From contig CAWIKW010000022.1 of assembly GCA_963836785.1 (NCBI GenBank), positions 1-64,000 of the forward strand: 64,000 bases of DNA, given 5' to 3'. Made by a program: the position numbers and the translations under genes. The notes beneath the pieces were generated by a model. It was given only the letters and a program-made list of their open reading frames with translations. It did not search any database and was not told where the DNA came from. Of the stretch, positions 17,604 to 25,847 are shown in pieces; within the stretch, counting starts at the first letter, position 1, and every line of letters starts with the position of its first letter. The DNA is from DASQPR01 sp963836785. GTDB taxonomy: Bacteria > Actinomycetota > Actinomycetes > Mycobacteriales > Micromonosporaceae.

Positions 17604-19276
17604 TCCCGCACCCCCGTATCGACCGGCTCGGCACCCTCGCGCATCGGCACACGTACGCCGGCGGTCTCGGCGACCGTCTCGGCGAGCTCGTATCCCGCGT
17701 CGACATGTCGGATCACGCCCATACCCGGGTCGTTGGTGAGCACCCGCTCGATCTTCTGGCCGGCGATCGGCGTGCCGTCGGCGACGCAGACCTGACCGGC
17801 GTGGATGGAGCGCCCGATGCCGACACCGCCGCCGTGGTGGATGGACACCCAGGACGCGCCCGAAGCGGTGTTGACGAGGGCGTTGAGCAACGGCCAGTCG
17901 GCAATGGCGTCGGAGCCGTCGGCCATCGATTCGGTCTCCCGGTACGGCGACGCCACCGACCCGCAGTCGAGATGATCGCGACCGATCACCACCGGCGCCG
18001 ACAGCTCGCCGGAGGCGACCATGTCGTTGAAGCGCACGCCCGCCTTGTCCCGCTCGCCGTAGCCGAGCCAGCAGATACGGGCCGGCAAGCCCTGGAAGGC
18101 AACACGTTCGGAGGCCATCTTGATCCAGCGGGCCAACGACTCGTTCTCCGGGAACAGATCGAGGATCGCCGCGTCGGTCTTGGCAATGTCGGCCGGGTCG
18201 CCGGACAGCGCCGCCCAGCGGAACGGCCCCTTGCCCTCGCAGAACAGCGGCCGGATATACGCCGGCACAAAGCCCGGGAACGCGAACGCTCGTTCGTACC
18301 CGGCGAGTTGCGCCTCGCCGCGAATCGAGTTGCCGTAGTCGAACACCTCGGCGCCGGCGTCCATGAAGCCGACCATCGCCGCGACATGCCGCGCCATCGA
18401 GGCGCGCGCGCGATCGGTGAACTCCTCGGGCTTGCGGGCCGCGTAGTCCGGCGCGTCGTCGGGCTCGATCCCGGTCGGGACGTACGACAACGGGTCGTGT
18501 GCCGACGTCTGGTCGGTCACGATGTCGACCGGCACGCCACGCTGCAGCATGTCCGGCACGACGACCGCCGCGTTGCCGACGACGCCGACCGACAGCGCGC
18601 GGCGTTCCCGCTTGGCGGCGAGGACGAGATCGATGGCGTCGTCCAGCGATTCCGCGATGACATCGAGGTAGCGCGTCGCCACCCGGCGCGCCAGGCGGTT
18701 CTCGTCGACGTCGATGATGAGGCACGCCCCGCCGTTCATCGTGACCGCGAGCGGTTGTGCGCCGCCCATCCCGCCGCAGCCGGCCGTCAGAGTCAGCGTC
18801 CCGGCGAGCGTGCCGCCGAATCGTTTCGCGGCCACGGCGGCGAACGTCTCGTACGTCCCTTGCAGGATCCCCTGCGTGCCGATGTAGATCCACGAGCCGG
18901 CCGTCATCTGGCCGTACATGGTGAGACCCAGCCGCTCCAGGCGCCGGAACTCCGGCCAGGTCGCCCAGTCGGGCACGAGGTGGGAATTCGCGATCAGCAC
19001 CCGCGGCGCCCACTCGTGGGTCCGGAAGACGCCGACCGGCCGACCCGACTGCACGAGCATCGTTTCGTCGTCGGCGAGCGTCGTCATCGTCCGGATCAAC
19101 GCGTGGTAGGACGGCCAGTCGCGCGCGGCTTTGCCCGTACCCCCGTAGACCACGAGGTCCTGGGGTCGCTCCGCAACGTCCGGATCGAGGTTGTTCTGCA
19201 GCATCCGCATGGCCGCTTCCTGCGGCCAACCGCGCGCGGTGAGCGTCGTGCCCCGGGGTGACCGGATCGGGTCCAC
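17600..19276 (-). CDS. hutU: Urocanate hydratase
   Basis: Adds water to urocanate to give imidazolonepropionate, using tightly bound NAD+ as electrophile. The 558-residue length is typical. Family blocks are LQNNLDPDVAERPQDLVVYG, YVGTQGILQGTYETFA-like text in IYIGTQGILQGTYETF, GCGGMGGAQPLA (nucleotide loop), DQTSAHDPLSYVPTG, RGEAQLAGYERAFAFPGF, IGRDHLDCGSVASPYRET, and SIHHGGGVGIGRS. It overlaps the M20 gene by 4 bp and is the first enzyme gene after the regulator. Confidence 0.96.
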   Translation of the reverse strand: MDPIRSPRGTTLTARGWPQEAAMRMLQNNLDPDVAERPQDLVVYGGTGKAARDWPSYHALIRTMTTLADDETMLVQSGRPVGVFRTHEWAPRVLIANSHLVPDWATWPEFRRLERLGLTMYGQMTAGSWIYIGTQGILQGTYETFAAVAAKRFGGTLAGTLTLTAGCGGMGGAQPLAVTMNGGACLIIDVDENRLARRVATRYLDVIAESLDDAIDLVLAAKRERRALSVGVVGNAAVVVPDMLQRGVPVDIVTDQTSAHDPLSYVPTGIEPDDAPDYAARKPEEFTDRARASMARHVAAMVGFMDAGAEVFDYGNSIRGEAQLAGYERAFAFPGFVPAYIRPLFCEGKGPFRWAALSGDPADIAKTDAAILDLFPENESLARWIKMASERVAFQGLPARICWLGYGERDKAGVRFNDMVASGELSAPVVIGRDHLDCGSVASPYRETESMADGSDAIADWPLLNALVNTASGASWVSIHHGGGVGIGRSIHAGQVCVADGTPIAGQKIERVLTNDPGMGVIRHVDAGYELAETVAETAGVRVPMREGAEPVDTGVRE

Positions 19277-19342
19277 TGGCTACTCCTAAGGTCGTTCGTC
19301 AGCTCAGCGCTGCGTGAGGTGAGGAAGTCAGGTGAGGCCTTG

Positions 19343-20206
19343 TCAGCCTAAAAAGAGGTCGCGTCGGGCGGCCGAAGCGTCGAACGCTTCGAGCCGCGCC
19401 TGGGTTCGGTTCGGCGCAGCATTGCAGATGGCCTGTAACAACACCATCGCGAGAGCCATCGGCGCCGCGTGGAGATCAAAAACGAGGTGTGGGCTCACCC
19501 GGGCGTGCAGCGTCAGATCGGCGGCGTCCGCGACCTCGCCGATCGGCGAGTCAGTCAGCGCGACCACGGTGAGACCAGCGGCCCGCGCTTCGCGCAGCGC
19601 CGCCAACGACTCCCTCGGGTGGCGCGGCAACACAATCCCCAGCATCGCGGTCGCGCCGGCCGCGCGCGCCTGTTCCAGCTGATCGGTGAGCAGGCTGCCA
19701 CCATGATCGAGTACGTGGACCTCCGGCAGCACCTTCGCCGCGAAGTAGCCGAAGTACGCGGCGAGCGGGGCAGCCGTTCGAAGACCCAGTACCGGCAGGG
19801 GCCGGCTGGCCGCGAGCGCTGTGGCGGCTGAGTCGATCGTGGTCCGGTCGAGCGACCCATCGGCCAGGCGGTCGGCGAGGCGGCCAAGGTTGTCGATCTC
19901 GGCCCGTACGGCGTGCTGCAGGTCGTTAGGGGTGTCGTGGTCCTGGCCGGCCCCGCCGGCTGCCGGCCGACGATCTCCGGTGCTGGCCGGCTCCCGGAGT
20001 GCTCGTCGGAGGGCAGGGTAGCCGTCGTAGCCGAGTGCGATGGCGAACCGGGTTACCGACGGTTGGCTGACGGCGGCCAGGTCGGCGACCTCGGCCGCCG
20101 ACAGGTAGGCCGCGGCCGGCGCGTGTTCGAGCAGGCAGTGCGCGATGCGGCGCTGAGTCGGGGTGAGGCGCACACCGTCGACGATCGCCAGCAACTGTTC
20201 ATGCAC
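19343..20206 (-). CDS. RpiR/MurR-family regulator, probable hut regulator
   Basis: A 287-residue regulator. Residues 1-75 form an RpiR-type helix-turn-helix (LTPTQRRIAHCLLEH, SAAEVADLAAVSQPSVTRFA). Residues about 110-275 form a SIS sugar-isomerase-fold domain (LPVLGLRTAAPLAAYFGYFA, LGIVLPRHPRESLAALREA, VVALTDSPIGEVADAADL). It lies 66 bp upstream of hutU on the same strand, so it probably heads and controls the hut operon. TAGAGT lies about 10 bases before ATG 20206. RpiR proteins usually sense phosphosugars through SIS; the ligand here is unknown. Confidence 0.85.
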   Translation of the reverse strand: MHEQLLAIVDGVRLTPTQRRIAHCLLEHAPAAAYLSAAEVADLAAVSQPSVTRFAIALGYDGYPALRRALREPASTGDRRPAAGGAGQDHDTPNDLQHAVRAEIDNLGRLADRLADGSLDRTTIDSAATALAASRPLPVLGLRTAAPLAAYFGYFAAKVLPEVHVLDHGGSLLTDQLEQARAAGATAMLGIVLPRHPRESLAALREARAAGLTVVALTDSPIGEVADAADLTLHARVSPHLVFDLHAAPMALAMVLLQAICNAAPNRTQARLEAFDASAARRDLFLG

Positions 20207-20349
20207 ACCGTGACTCTATGGCAAGTTTTCATTCAGTTGGACGGCTGGGGCATGCCAGGTGCGTGCCGGCGTGCCAATGTGCCGTGGTTGGCCGGGCGCC
20301 TACCTCTCCGTGCGCGGTTTTGGGCTCGACGGGGTTTCCGCAGCACTTG

Positions 20350-20355
20350 TAGCGT
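20350..20355 (+). promoter_or_regulatory. Candidate -10 (TAGCGT) for the MOSC gene
   Basis: TAGCGT is 6 bases before ATG 20362 and predicts a leaderless message. Confidence 0.45.
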
Positions 20356-20361
20356 GGCGTT

Positions 20362-21171
20362 ATGCATGTGACGGGGCTGCACACGTACGCGATCAAGGGT
20401 TGCTACCGCACCGACGTTGCCGAGGCGATTGTGGAACCGTGGGGTTTCGCGGGCGACCGACGGTTCATGATCGTGGACGAGGGCTACCGCATGCTCACAC
20501 AGCGCGAGGAGCCGGGCCTCGTACGCATCCGGCCGACGCTCGACGCCGATCAGCTCACCCTCCGGGCGGCCGGGCACGACGATCTGGTGGTCGACGTGGT
20601 CGCGGGCGAGTTGGTCGACACGAACGTTCATTCGAGTCTTTTGCAGGGCGCCCTGGTCGATGAGGTTGCGGACAAGTGGATTTCGACGATTCTCGGCCGG
20701 CCGGCGCATCTGCTCTGGCTCGACGACCCGACGCGGCGGCGGATCAACCCGGACTACTCGCTCGACACCGACCGCGTGAGCTTCGCCGACGGCTATCCCG
20801 TCCTGCTGGCGAACACCGCCTCGTTGGACGTGCTCAACGACTGGCTCTACGAGGCGCAGAGCCTGGAGGGGCCGCTGCCGATGACACGGTTCCGGCCGAA
20901 CATCGTGCTGGGCGGCGCGGCGCCATGGACGGAAGACGGCTGGACCGGCGGCCGGATCCGGGTCGGCAACGTCACGTTCCGCGTGCCGAAGCCATGCGAT
21001 CGCTGCGTCGTCACGACCACCGATCAGGAGACGGGTCAGCGGGGGCACGAGCCGCTACGTACGCTGGCCCGCTATCGCAACGTGAATCAGGGCTTGATGT
21101 TCGCCACGAACCTGATCCCGGACGGCACTGGGACGGTTCGCATGGGCGACGAAGTCACCGCGCTCGACTGA
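20362..21171 (+). CDS. MOSC domain protein (mARC/YcbX-like)
   Basis: The 269-residue protein has an N-terminal beta-barrel (VTGLHTYAIKGCYR, GFAGDRRFMIVDE, LTQREEPGLVRI) followed by a MOSC domain (about 110-265: PVLLANTASLDVLND, TRFRPNIVLGG, KPCDRCVVTTTDQETG). The Cys in KPCDRC fits the cofactor-ligand Cys of mARC-type molybdenum enzymes. Such proteins reduce N-hydroxylated compounds, but the substrate is not known. It is divergent from the hut regulator and stands as a single gene. Confidence 0.88.
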   Translation: MHVTGLHTYAIKGCYRTDVAEAIVEPWGFAGDRRFMIVDEGYRMLTQREEPGLVRIRPTLDADQLTLRAAGHDDLVVDVVAGELVDTNVHSSLLQGALVDEVADKWISTILGRPAHLLWLDDPTRRRINPDYSLDTDRVSFADGYPVLLANTASLDVLNDWLYEAQSLEGPLPMTRFRPNIVLGGAAPWTEDGWTGGRIRVGNVTFRVPKPCDRCVVTTTDQETGQRGHEPLRTLARYRNVNQGLMFATNLIPDGTGTVRMGDEVTALD

Positions 21172-21256
21172 TTCCGCCGGCCCGGACGGCCAAGATCCCG
21201 GTCGGACGGCGCGCGACAGGGACGCCGGAGGGCGGCTGGCGGCGGCGGCACGCGAC

Positions 21257-21307
21257 TGTACGGAAGTTGGGCGCCAGATCGCGCCGCGGGCGCCCGACTT
21301 CCGTACA
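21257..21307. terminator. Long GTACGG-type hairpin after the MOSC gene
   Basis: Arms 21257-21275 and 21289-21307 (19 bases each, one mismatch) enclose a 13-base loop. Each arm ends in GTAC next to CGGAAGT. A second hairpin with the same outer motif lies at 63503-63555. It could end transcription or be a repeat element. Confidence 0.6.
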
Positions 21308-21340
21308 AGTGCGGGCGTGGCCGTCCGGGCGGCCGGGAGA

Positions 21341-21367
21341 CGCGGACACGCGGACACGCGGACACGC
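21341..21367. repeat. 8-bp tandem repeat upstream of cobD
   Basis: CGCGGACA is repeated three times and a fourth unit is begun. The rest of the 250-bp MOSC-cobD gap holds the hairpin above. I see no B12-box or riboswitch fold in it. Confidence 0.75.
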
Positions 21368-21421
21368 AAAGGGCGCGACCCGCGTAGGTCGGTGCCGGTT
21401 GACACGTGAGAATGATCGGCG

Positions 21422-22444
21422 ATGACCAGAATTGAACGCCGCCGCGCGGGCGCGACCGCACTGATCGCGGGCCTGGCCGCCGGCTTCGCCGCTGATGCCG
21501 TCTTTGGCGACCCGCGCCGCTTTCATCCGGTAGCCGGGTTCGGGCGCGCCGCAGGCCGACTGGAACGGGCGATGTACGCGCCGACCCAGTCGGCCGGGGT
21601 CGTGTACACGGCCGTGGCGACCGGCGTCCCGACCGTGCTGGCCGTTGCCGCGCACGTCGCGACGAGGCGACGACCGGTGGCGCGCGCCGCGTTGATTGCC
21701 GCCACTACGTTCGCGGTGCTCGGCGGCACATCACTTGGCCGCGAAGCCGACGCGATGGCGGCCGAACTCGACCGGGACGATATCGACGCCGCGCGGGATC
21801 GCGTGCCGAACCTGTGTGGCCGTGACCCGGCCGCGCTCGACGCCGGTGAAATTGGTCGGGCGACGGTGGAGTCGGTCGCCGAGAACACCTCCGACGCCAC
21901 GGTCGCGCCGCTGCTCTGGGGCGCGGTGGCCGGCTTGCCCGGACTCGTCGGCTACCGGGCGATCAACACGCTGGACGCGATGGTCGGACATCGGTCCGAG
22001 CGCTACCGCGACTTCGGGACGGCCTCGGCCCGGCTCGACGACGCAGCCAACCTGCTGCCGTCCCGGCTCACCGCGCTGCTCACCATCCCGGCCGCCGCGA
22101 TCGTGGACGATGGGCGGCCGCCGGGCGATCCGCGACGCCGTGGCCCGCGACGCTCGGCGTTCGCCACGTTCGCGACGTGGCTGCGGGATCGCAACCGGCA
22201 CCCGAGCCCGAATTCTGGCCAGTGCGAGGCGGCGATGGCCGGCGCGCTCGGCGTACGGCTCGGTGGACGCAACGTCTACCACGGTCGCGTCGAGGTCCGC
22301 CCGATGCTCGGCCGAGGCCCACTGCCCGGTCCGGCCGAGATCCGTCGAGCCGCTCGGATCTCCCAGACCGTCGGCGCGTTCGCCCTCGTCGTGAGCGCCG
22401 GCGTCGTCGCCGCTCGACGCGCGGTCAGCAGGCCGACGGCGTGA
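21422..22444 (+). CDS. cobD: Adenosylcobinamide-phosphate synthase
   Basis: Attaches the aminopropanol-phosphate arm to adenosylcobyric acid (CbiB/CobD) in the membrane. The 340-residue protein has DAVFGDPRRFHPVAGFGR at the N-terminus and several hydrophobic helices. The diagnostic ATVESVAENTSDATVAPLLWG, YRAINTLDAMVGHRSERY, and a late QCEAAMAGALGVRLGG follow. The start is ATG 21422. Its stop overlaps cobQ by 4 bp (GTGA), so the two cobalamin genes are coupled. Confidence 0.93.
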   Translation: MTRIERRRAGATALIAGLAAGFAADAVFGDPRRFHPVAGFGRAAGRLERAMYAPTQSAGVVYTAVATGVPTVLAVAAHVATRRRPVARAALIAATTFAVLGGTSLGREADAMAAELDRDDIDAARDRVPNLCGRDPAALDAGEIGRATVESVAENTSDATVAPLLWGAVAGLPGLVGYRAINTLDAMVGHRSERYRDFGTASARLDDAANLLPSRLTALLTIPAAAIVDDGRPPGDPRRRGPRRSAFATFATWLRDRNRHPSPNSGQCEAAMAGALGVRLGGRNVYHGRVEVRPMLGRGPLPGPAEIRRAARISQTVGAFALVVSAGVVAARRAVSRPTA

Positions 22445-23989
22445 GCGGCGCGCTCCTCGTCGCGGGCACGACGTCGGACGCCGGCAAGTCGACGATCGTG
22501 GCCGGCATCTGTCGATGGCTTCATCGCCAGGGTGTTCGCGTGGCTCCGTTCAAGGCACAGAACATGTCGAACAACTCGGTCGTGGTGCTCGACGCCAACG
22601 GCGTCGGCGGCGAAATCGGGCGGGCGCAAGCGATGCAGGCGGCGGCATGCGGGCTCGCCCCGAGCGTCGCGTTCAATCCGGTGTTGCTCAAGCCCGGCGG
22701 CGACATGCGTAGTCAGGTGATCCTGCGCGGCCAGCCGGTCGGCGACATCGGTGCCGGCGACTTCCTCGCCGGCGACTGGCGCTCTCGCCTCAGCGTGGCC
22801 GCCTATCGGGCCTTCGACGATCTCCGCGCCGACTATGACGTCGTCATCGCCGAGGGCGCCGGCAGCCCGACCGAGATCAACCTGCGGGCGAGCGACTACG
22901 TGAACATGGGTCTGGCCCGCCATGGCCAGGTGCCGGTGATCGTGGCCGGAGACATCGATCGCGGCGGCGTGTTCGCGGCACTGCACGGCACGCTGGCGCT
23001 GCTCGATCGGGCCGACCAGGCGCTCATCGCCGGGTTCGTGATCAACAAGTTTCGGGGCGACGCCGGCCTGCTCGAACCCGGGCTCGCACTGCTGGAAAAG
23101 GCGACCGGCCGGCCCACCCTCGGCGTCGTGCCGTGGAGTGCGGATCTGTGGATCGACGCGGAGGATTCGCTGGCCTATCCGGACGGCCGGGTCCTCGGAC
23201 GGCCGGCGCCGCCCGTCGGCGACCAGTGGCTGCGCGTGGCCGCCATACGCCTGCCGCACCTCTCGAACGCCACCGATCTCGAAGCGCTCGCGGCCGAGCC
23301 CGGCGTCGTCGTCCGGGTCACGACATCGCCGGCCGAGGTCGCCGACGCCGATCTTGTGGTGCTTCCGGGCAGCAAGGCGACCGTCGCCGATCTCGATTTG
23401 GTTGCGGGAGACCGGTCTCGCCGGTGCGATCACGGCGCACGCGAACGCCGGGCATCCGGTCCTCGGCATCTGCGGCGGCTTCCAGATGCTCGCCCGCACG
23501 ATCGACGACGATGTCGAGAGTGGTCGTGGACGCGTCGAGGGGCTGGGGCTTCTGCCGGTCGACGTGACGTTTGGATCACGAAAGACCCTGAGCCACGCGG
23601 TGGGCACGGGCTTCGGGCGGGCCGAGGTTCGCGGCTACGAAATCCATTACGGGTACGTGTCGAGCCAAGCGTCCCGGGTCCGGCCGCTCATCGAGCGAGC
23701 CGACGGAACGCCCGAAGGCGCCGTGGCCGGGAGTGTCTACGGCACCCACTGGCACGGAGCGTTCGAGTCCGACGAGTTCCGCCGTCGGTTCCTCGCGGCC
23801 GCCGCCCGCGACGCGGGCCGCGCCGGCTTCGCCGTCGCCCCCGCCACGGTGTTCGCCGACCGTCGAACGCGGCTGCTCGATCTGCTGGGCGACCTTGTCG
23901 CCGCGCATCTCGACACCGCCGCGCTCTGGCGCCTTATCGAATACGGCGCGCCGGCCGGTCTGCCGTTCGTCCCGCCGGGCGCGCCGTGA
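22441..23989 (+). CDS. cobQ: Cobyric acid synthase, with internal frameshift
   Basis: Amidates cobyrinic acid a,c-diamide at four side chains using glutamine and ATP. The N-terminal synthetase domain begins LLVAGTTSDAGKSTIVAG (P-loop) with KAQNMSNNSVV and the GDIDRGGVFA block. The C-terminal glutaminase has LGICGGFQML (nucleophile Cys about residue 344) and GTHWHGAFES (His). One extra T in the ATTTGG run at 23396-23400 shifts the frame between the domains; DLDWLRETGL is expected. Removing it gives about 515 residues. GTG 22441 is the start. Confidence 0.88.
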
Positions 23990-24672
23990 CGGATCCGGCG
24001 GCACCGGTCATCGAGACGTTCGCGGCGTTGGCCAGCGTTGTGATGCGCCGCCCGCCGCGCCTCGGCACCGTACGCCTGGTTGCGGTCGACGGACCGTCCG
24101 GCGCGGGCAAGACGACGTTCGCCGGCCGGCTCGCCCGGGCGCTACAAGGCGCCTCGCGGCTGCGCTACGCATCGGCGTTGCCAGCCGATACCGCTATCGT
24201 GCCGACCGACGCGTTCCTGGACGGGTGGGCCGAGCCGCTGTCGGTCTGGCCGGCGCTGCGATCGGACGTGCTCGACCCGTTGGCGGCCGGCCGGCCGGGG
24301 GCGTACCACGCCTATGACTGGACGTTGCGGCGTTTCGGTGCGGAGGCCATCCCGGTCGGCGTACCCACCGTCTTGATTCTCGAGGGCGTAACCAGCGCGA
24401 GCGCGGGGGTTCGGGCGCAGCTGAGCCTGGCCGTGTTCGTCACCGGCGACGCCGCTGTCCGCACCGAGCGGACGCTGGCGCGCGACGGCGCCAACATCGA
24501 GGCGGCCCTGCGAAATTGGCAGGCGGCTGAGACCATGTACTTCCAAGCGGAGCGTACGGCGGACGTGGCTGACGTCGTGGTAGACGGCACGACCGATCTG
24601 CGGCACGATCCCGAGAAGGAATACGTGTGCCTGCACCCCGCCGGTGCACCCACGGGAGGATGGCGCCGATGA
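23986..24672 (+). CDS. Uridine kinase-like P-loop protein
   Basis: A 228-residue nucleoside-kinase-fold protein. Walker A is VDGPSGAGKTTFA, followed by IVPTDAFLDGWAEPL, the acceptor-side Asp region in DPLAAGRPGAYHAYDW, and VLILEGVTSAS (Walker B-like). Proteins of this type are annotated as uridine kinase family, but the substrate is unproven. A copy of the dispersed 30-bp repeat (24148-24177) lies in frame between the P-loop and the lid, encoding about GASRLRYASA. I believe this insertion is absent from close relatives. It overlaps cobQ and the M48 gene by 4 bp each. Confidence 0.78.
   Translation: MTDPAAPVIETFAALASVVMRRPPRLGTVRLVAVDGPSGAGKTTFAGRLARALQGASRLRYASALPADTAIVPTDAFLDGWAEPLSVWPALRSDVLDPLAAGRPGAYHAYDWTLRRFGAEAIPVGVPTVLILEGVTSASAGVRAQLSLAVFVTGDAAVRTERTLARDGANIEAALRNWQAAETMYFQAERTADVADVVVDGTTDLRHDPEKEYVCLHPAGAPTGGWRR
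24148..24177 (+). repeat. Dispersed 30-bp repeat, copy inside a kinase gene
   Basis: The core CTCGCGGCTGCGCTACGCA is identical to copies at 25802-25829 and 44131-44250. It keeps the reading frame of the host gene. Confidence 0.8.
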
Positions 24673-25766
24673 CCACCGAGAACATGCCAACCCGACGTCG
24701 TGTGGTCCTTACCGGGATCAGCTCGCGGGCGTGGGAGCACCCCGCCGACCGCGGTGCGCTGACGGCGCTGCGTGAATTGCGTGGCTTCGACGACGTCCTC
24801 AAGGCGATCGCCGGGATCTGGAACGAGCGGGCCTGGCGGTTGATGTATCTCGGGGGCTCGATCCGCGTCGACCATCGCCAACATCCGCGGGTGCACCGCC
24901 TGTTCGCGGAGGCGGCCGCGACGCTCGACATCGACAAGCTCCCCGAGCTCTACGTCGAGCAGTCGCCGCTCATCAACGCATCGTGCATCGGCATGTCCAA
25001 GCCTTTCATCACCGTGACCCACCGCGCCGTCGAACTGCTGGACGACGAGGAGCTTCGGTACGTGCTCGGGCACGAACTCGGCCACCTGCGCAGCGGCCAC
25101 GCGGTCTACCGCACGATGATGGTGATCCTGGCGCGATTGTCGATGAATCTGGCGTGGTTGCCGGTCGGCGCGATCGTGCTGCGTGGCGTGATCGTCGCGC
25201 TGCAGGAGTGGTGGCGCAAGGCCGAGTTGTCCGGCGACCGCGCCGGTTTGCTCGCCGGCCAGGACCCCGCGGCCGCGTTGCGGGCGCACATGAAGCTCGC
25301 CGGCGGTGGTGACCTGGCCGAGATCGACACGGCCGCGTTCCTGGAACAGGCGAGCGAATACGAGTCGACCGGCGATCTGCGCGACAGCCTGCTCAAGCTG
25401 CAGATGCTGCTCGGCCTGACGCACCCGCTGCCGGTCGCGCGGGCGGCCGCGTTGCGGGAGTGGATCGATTCGGGGGCGTACGCCCGGATCCTTTCCGGCG
25501 ACTACCCGCGTCGCGATAACGACAAGGACGCCTCGATCCGGCAGGATGCCAAGGAGGCGGCCGAGTCCTACCGCGACTCGTTCCGGCGCTCCCAGGACCC
25601 GCTGGTCGGGCTGCTGCGCAAGCTCGGCGACGGCGCGTCCGGTGTGGGTGACGTGGTGGGTGCAAGTGCGACTCGCGTCCGCGGTTGGATGGGCAACCGC
25701 AACGACGGCACCACCGGGACCAACGGGACCAACGGCTCGCCGCCGCCGGACGAACCCGCGAGCTGA
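24669..25766 (+). CDS. M48-family zinc metalloprotease
   Basis: A 365-residue protein with the zinc motif HELGH (about residue 135) in LRYVLGHELGHLRSGHAVY and the third ligand probably in the KAELSGDRAGLLA helix. Two hydrophobic stretches (MMVILARLSMNLAWLPVGAI and VLRGVIVAL) suggest membrane attachment near the active site. The C-terminus is a low-complexity tail (GTTGTNGTNGSPPP). GGGAGG precedes ATG 24669, which overlaps the kinase stop by 4 bp. It resembles HtpX/Ste24-type quality-control proteases. Substrates are unknown. Confidence 0.85.
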   Translation: MTTENMPTRRRVVLTGISSRAWEHPADRGALTALRELRGFDDVLKAIAGIWNERAWRLMYLGGSIRVDHRQHPRVHRLFAEAAATLDIDKLPELYVEQSPLINASCIGMSKPFITVTHRAVELLDDEELRYVLGHELGHLRSGHAVYRTMMVILARLSMNLAWLPVGAIVLRGVIVALQEWWRKAELSGDRAGLLAGQDPAAALRAHMKLAGGGDLAEIDTAAFLEQASEYESTGDLRDSLLKLQMLLGLTHPLPVARAAALREWIDSGAYARILSGDYPRRDNDKDASIRQDAKEAAESYRDSFRRSQDPLVGLLRKLGDGASGVGDVVGASATRVRGWMGNRNDGTTGTNGTNGSPPPDEPAS

Positions 25767-25772
25767 CCCGGC

Positions 25773-25829
25773 GCGCCGGCGCTACGCATCGGCGGACCAA
25801 TGCGCCTCGCGGCTGCGCTACGCATCGGC
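25773..25829 (+). repeat. Dispersed repeat, two copies upstream of the dipeptidase
   Basis: A shortened copy (25773-25800, GCGCTACGCATCGGCGG core) is followed by a full copy (25802-25829). They fill the gap between the M48 gene and the dipeptidase promoter. Confidence 0.75.
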
Positions 25830-25834
25830 TGGCC

Positions 25835-25840
25835 TACGAT
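25835..25840 (+). promoter_or_regulatory. Candidate -10 (TACGAT) for the dipeptidase
   Basis: TACGAT is 7 bases before ATG 25848 and directly follows the repeat copies. Confidence 0.4.
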
Positions 25841-25847
25841 CGCGGTC

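Noticed and set aside
16356..19229. 957-residue open frame on the minus strand covering the M20 hydrolase
   Set aside because: Only the part after 17603 is homologous to a known protein; the rest is a shadow of hutU.
21172..21421. Possible cobalamin riboswitch upstream of cobD
   Set aside because: No B12 box or multi-stem fold is visible; the gap holds a simple hairpin and an 8-bp repeat.
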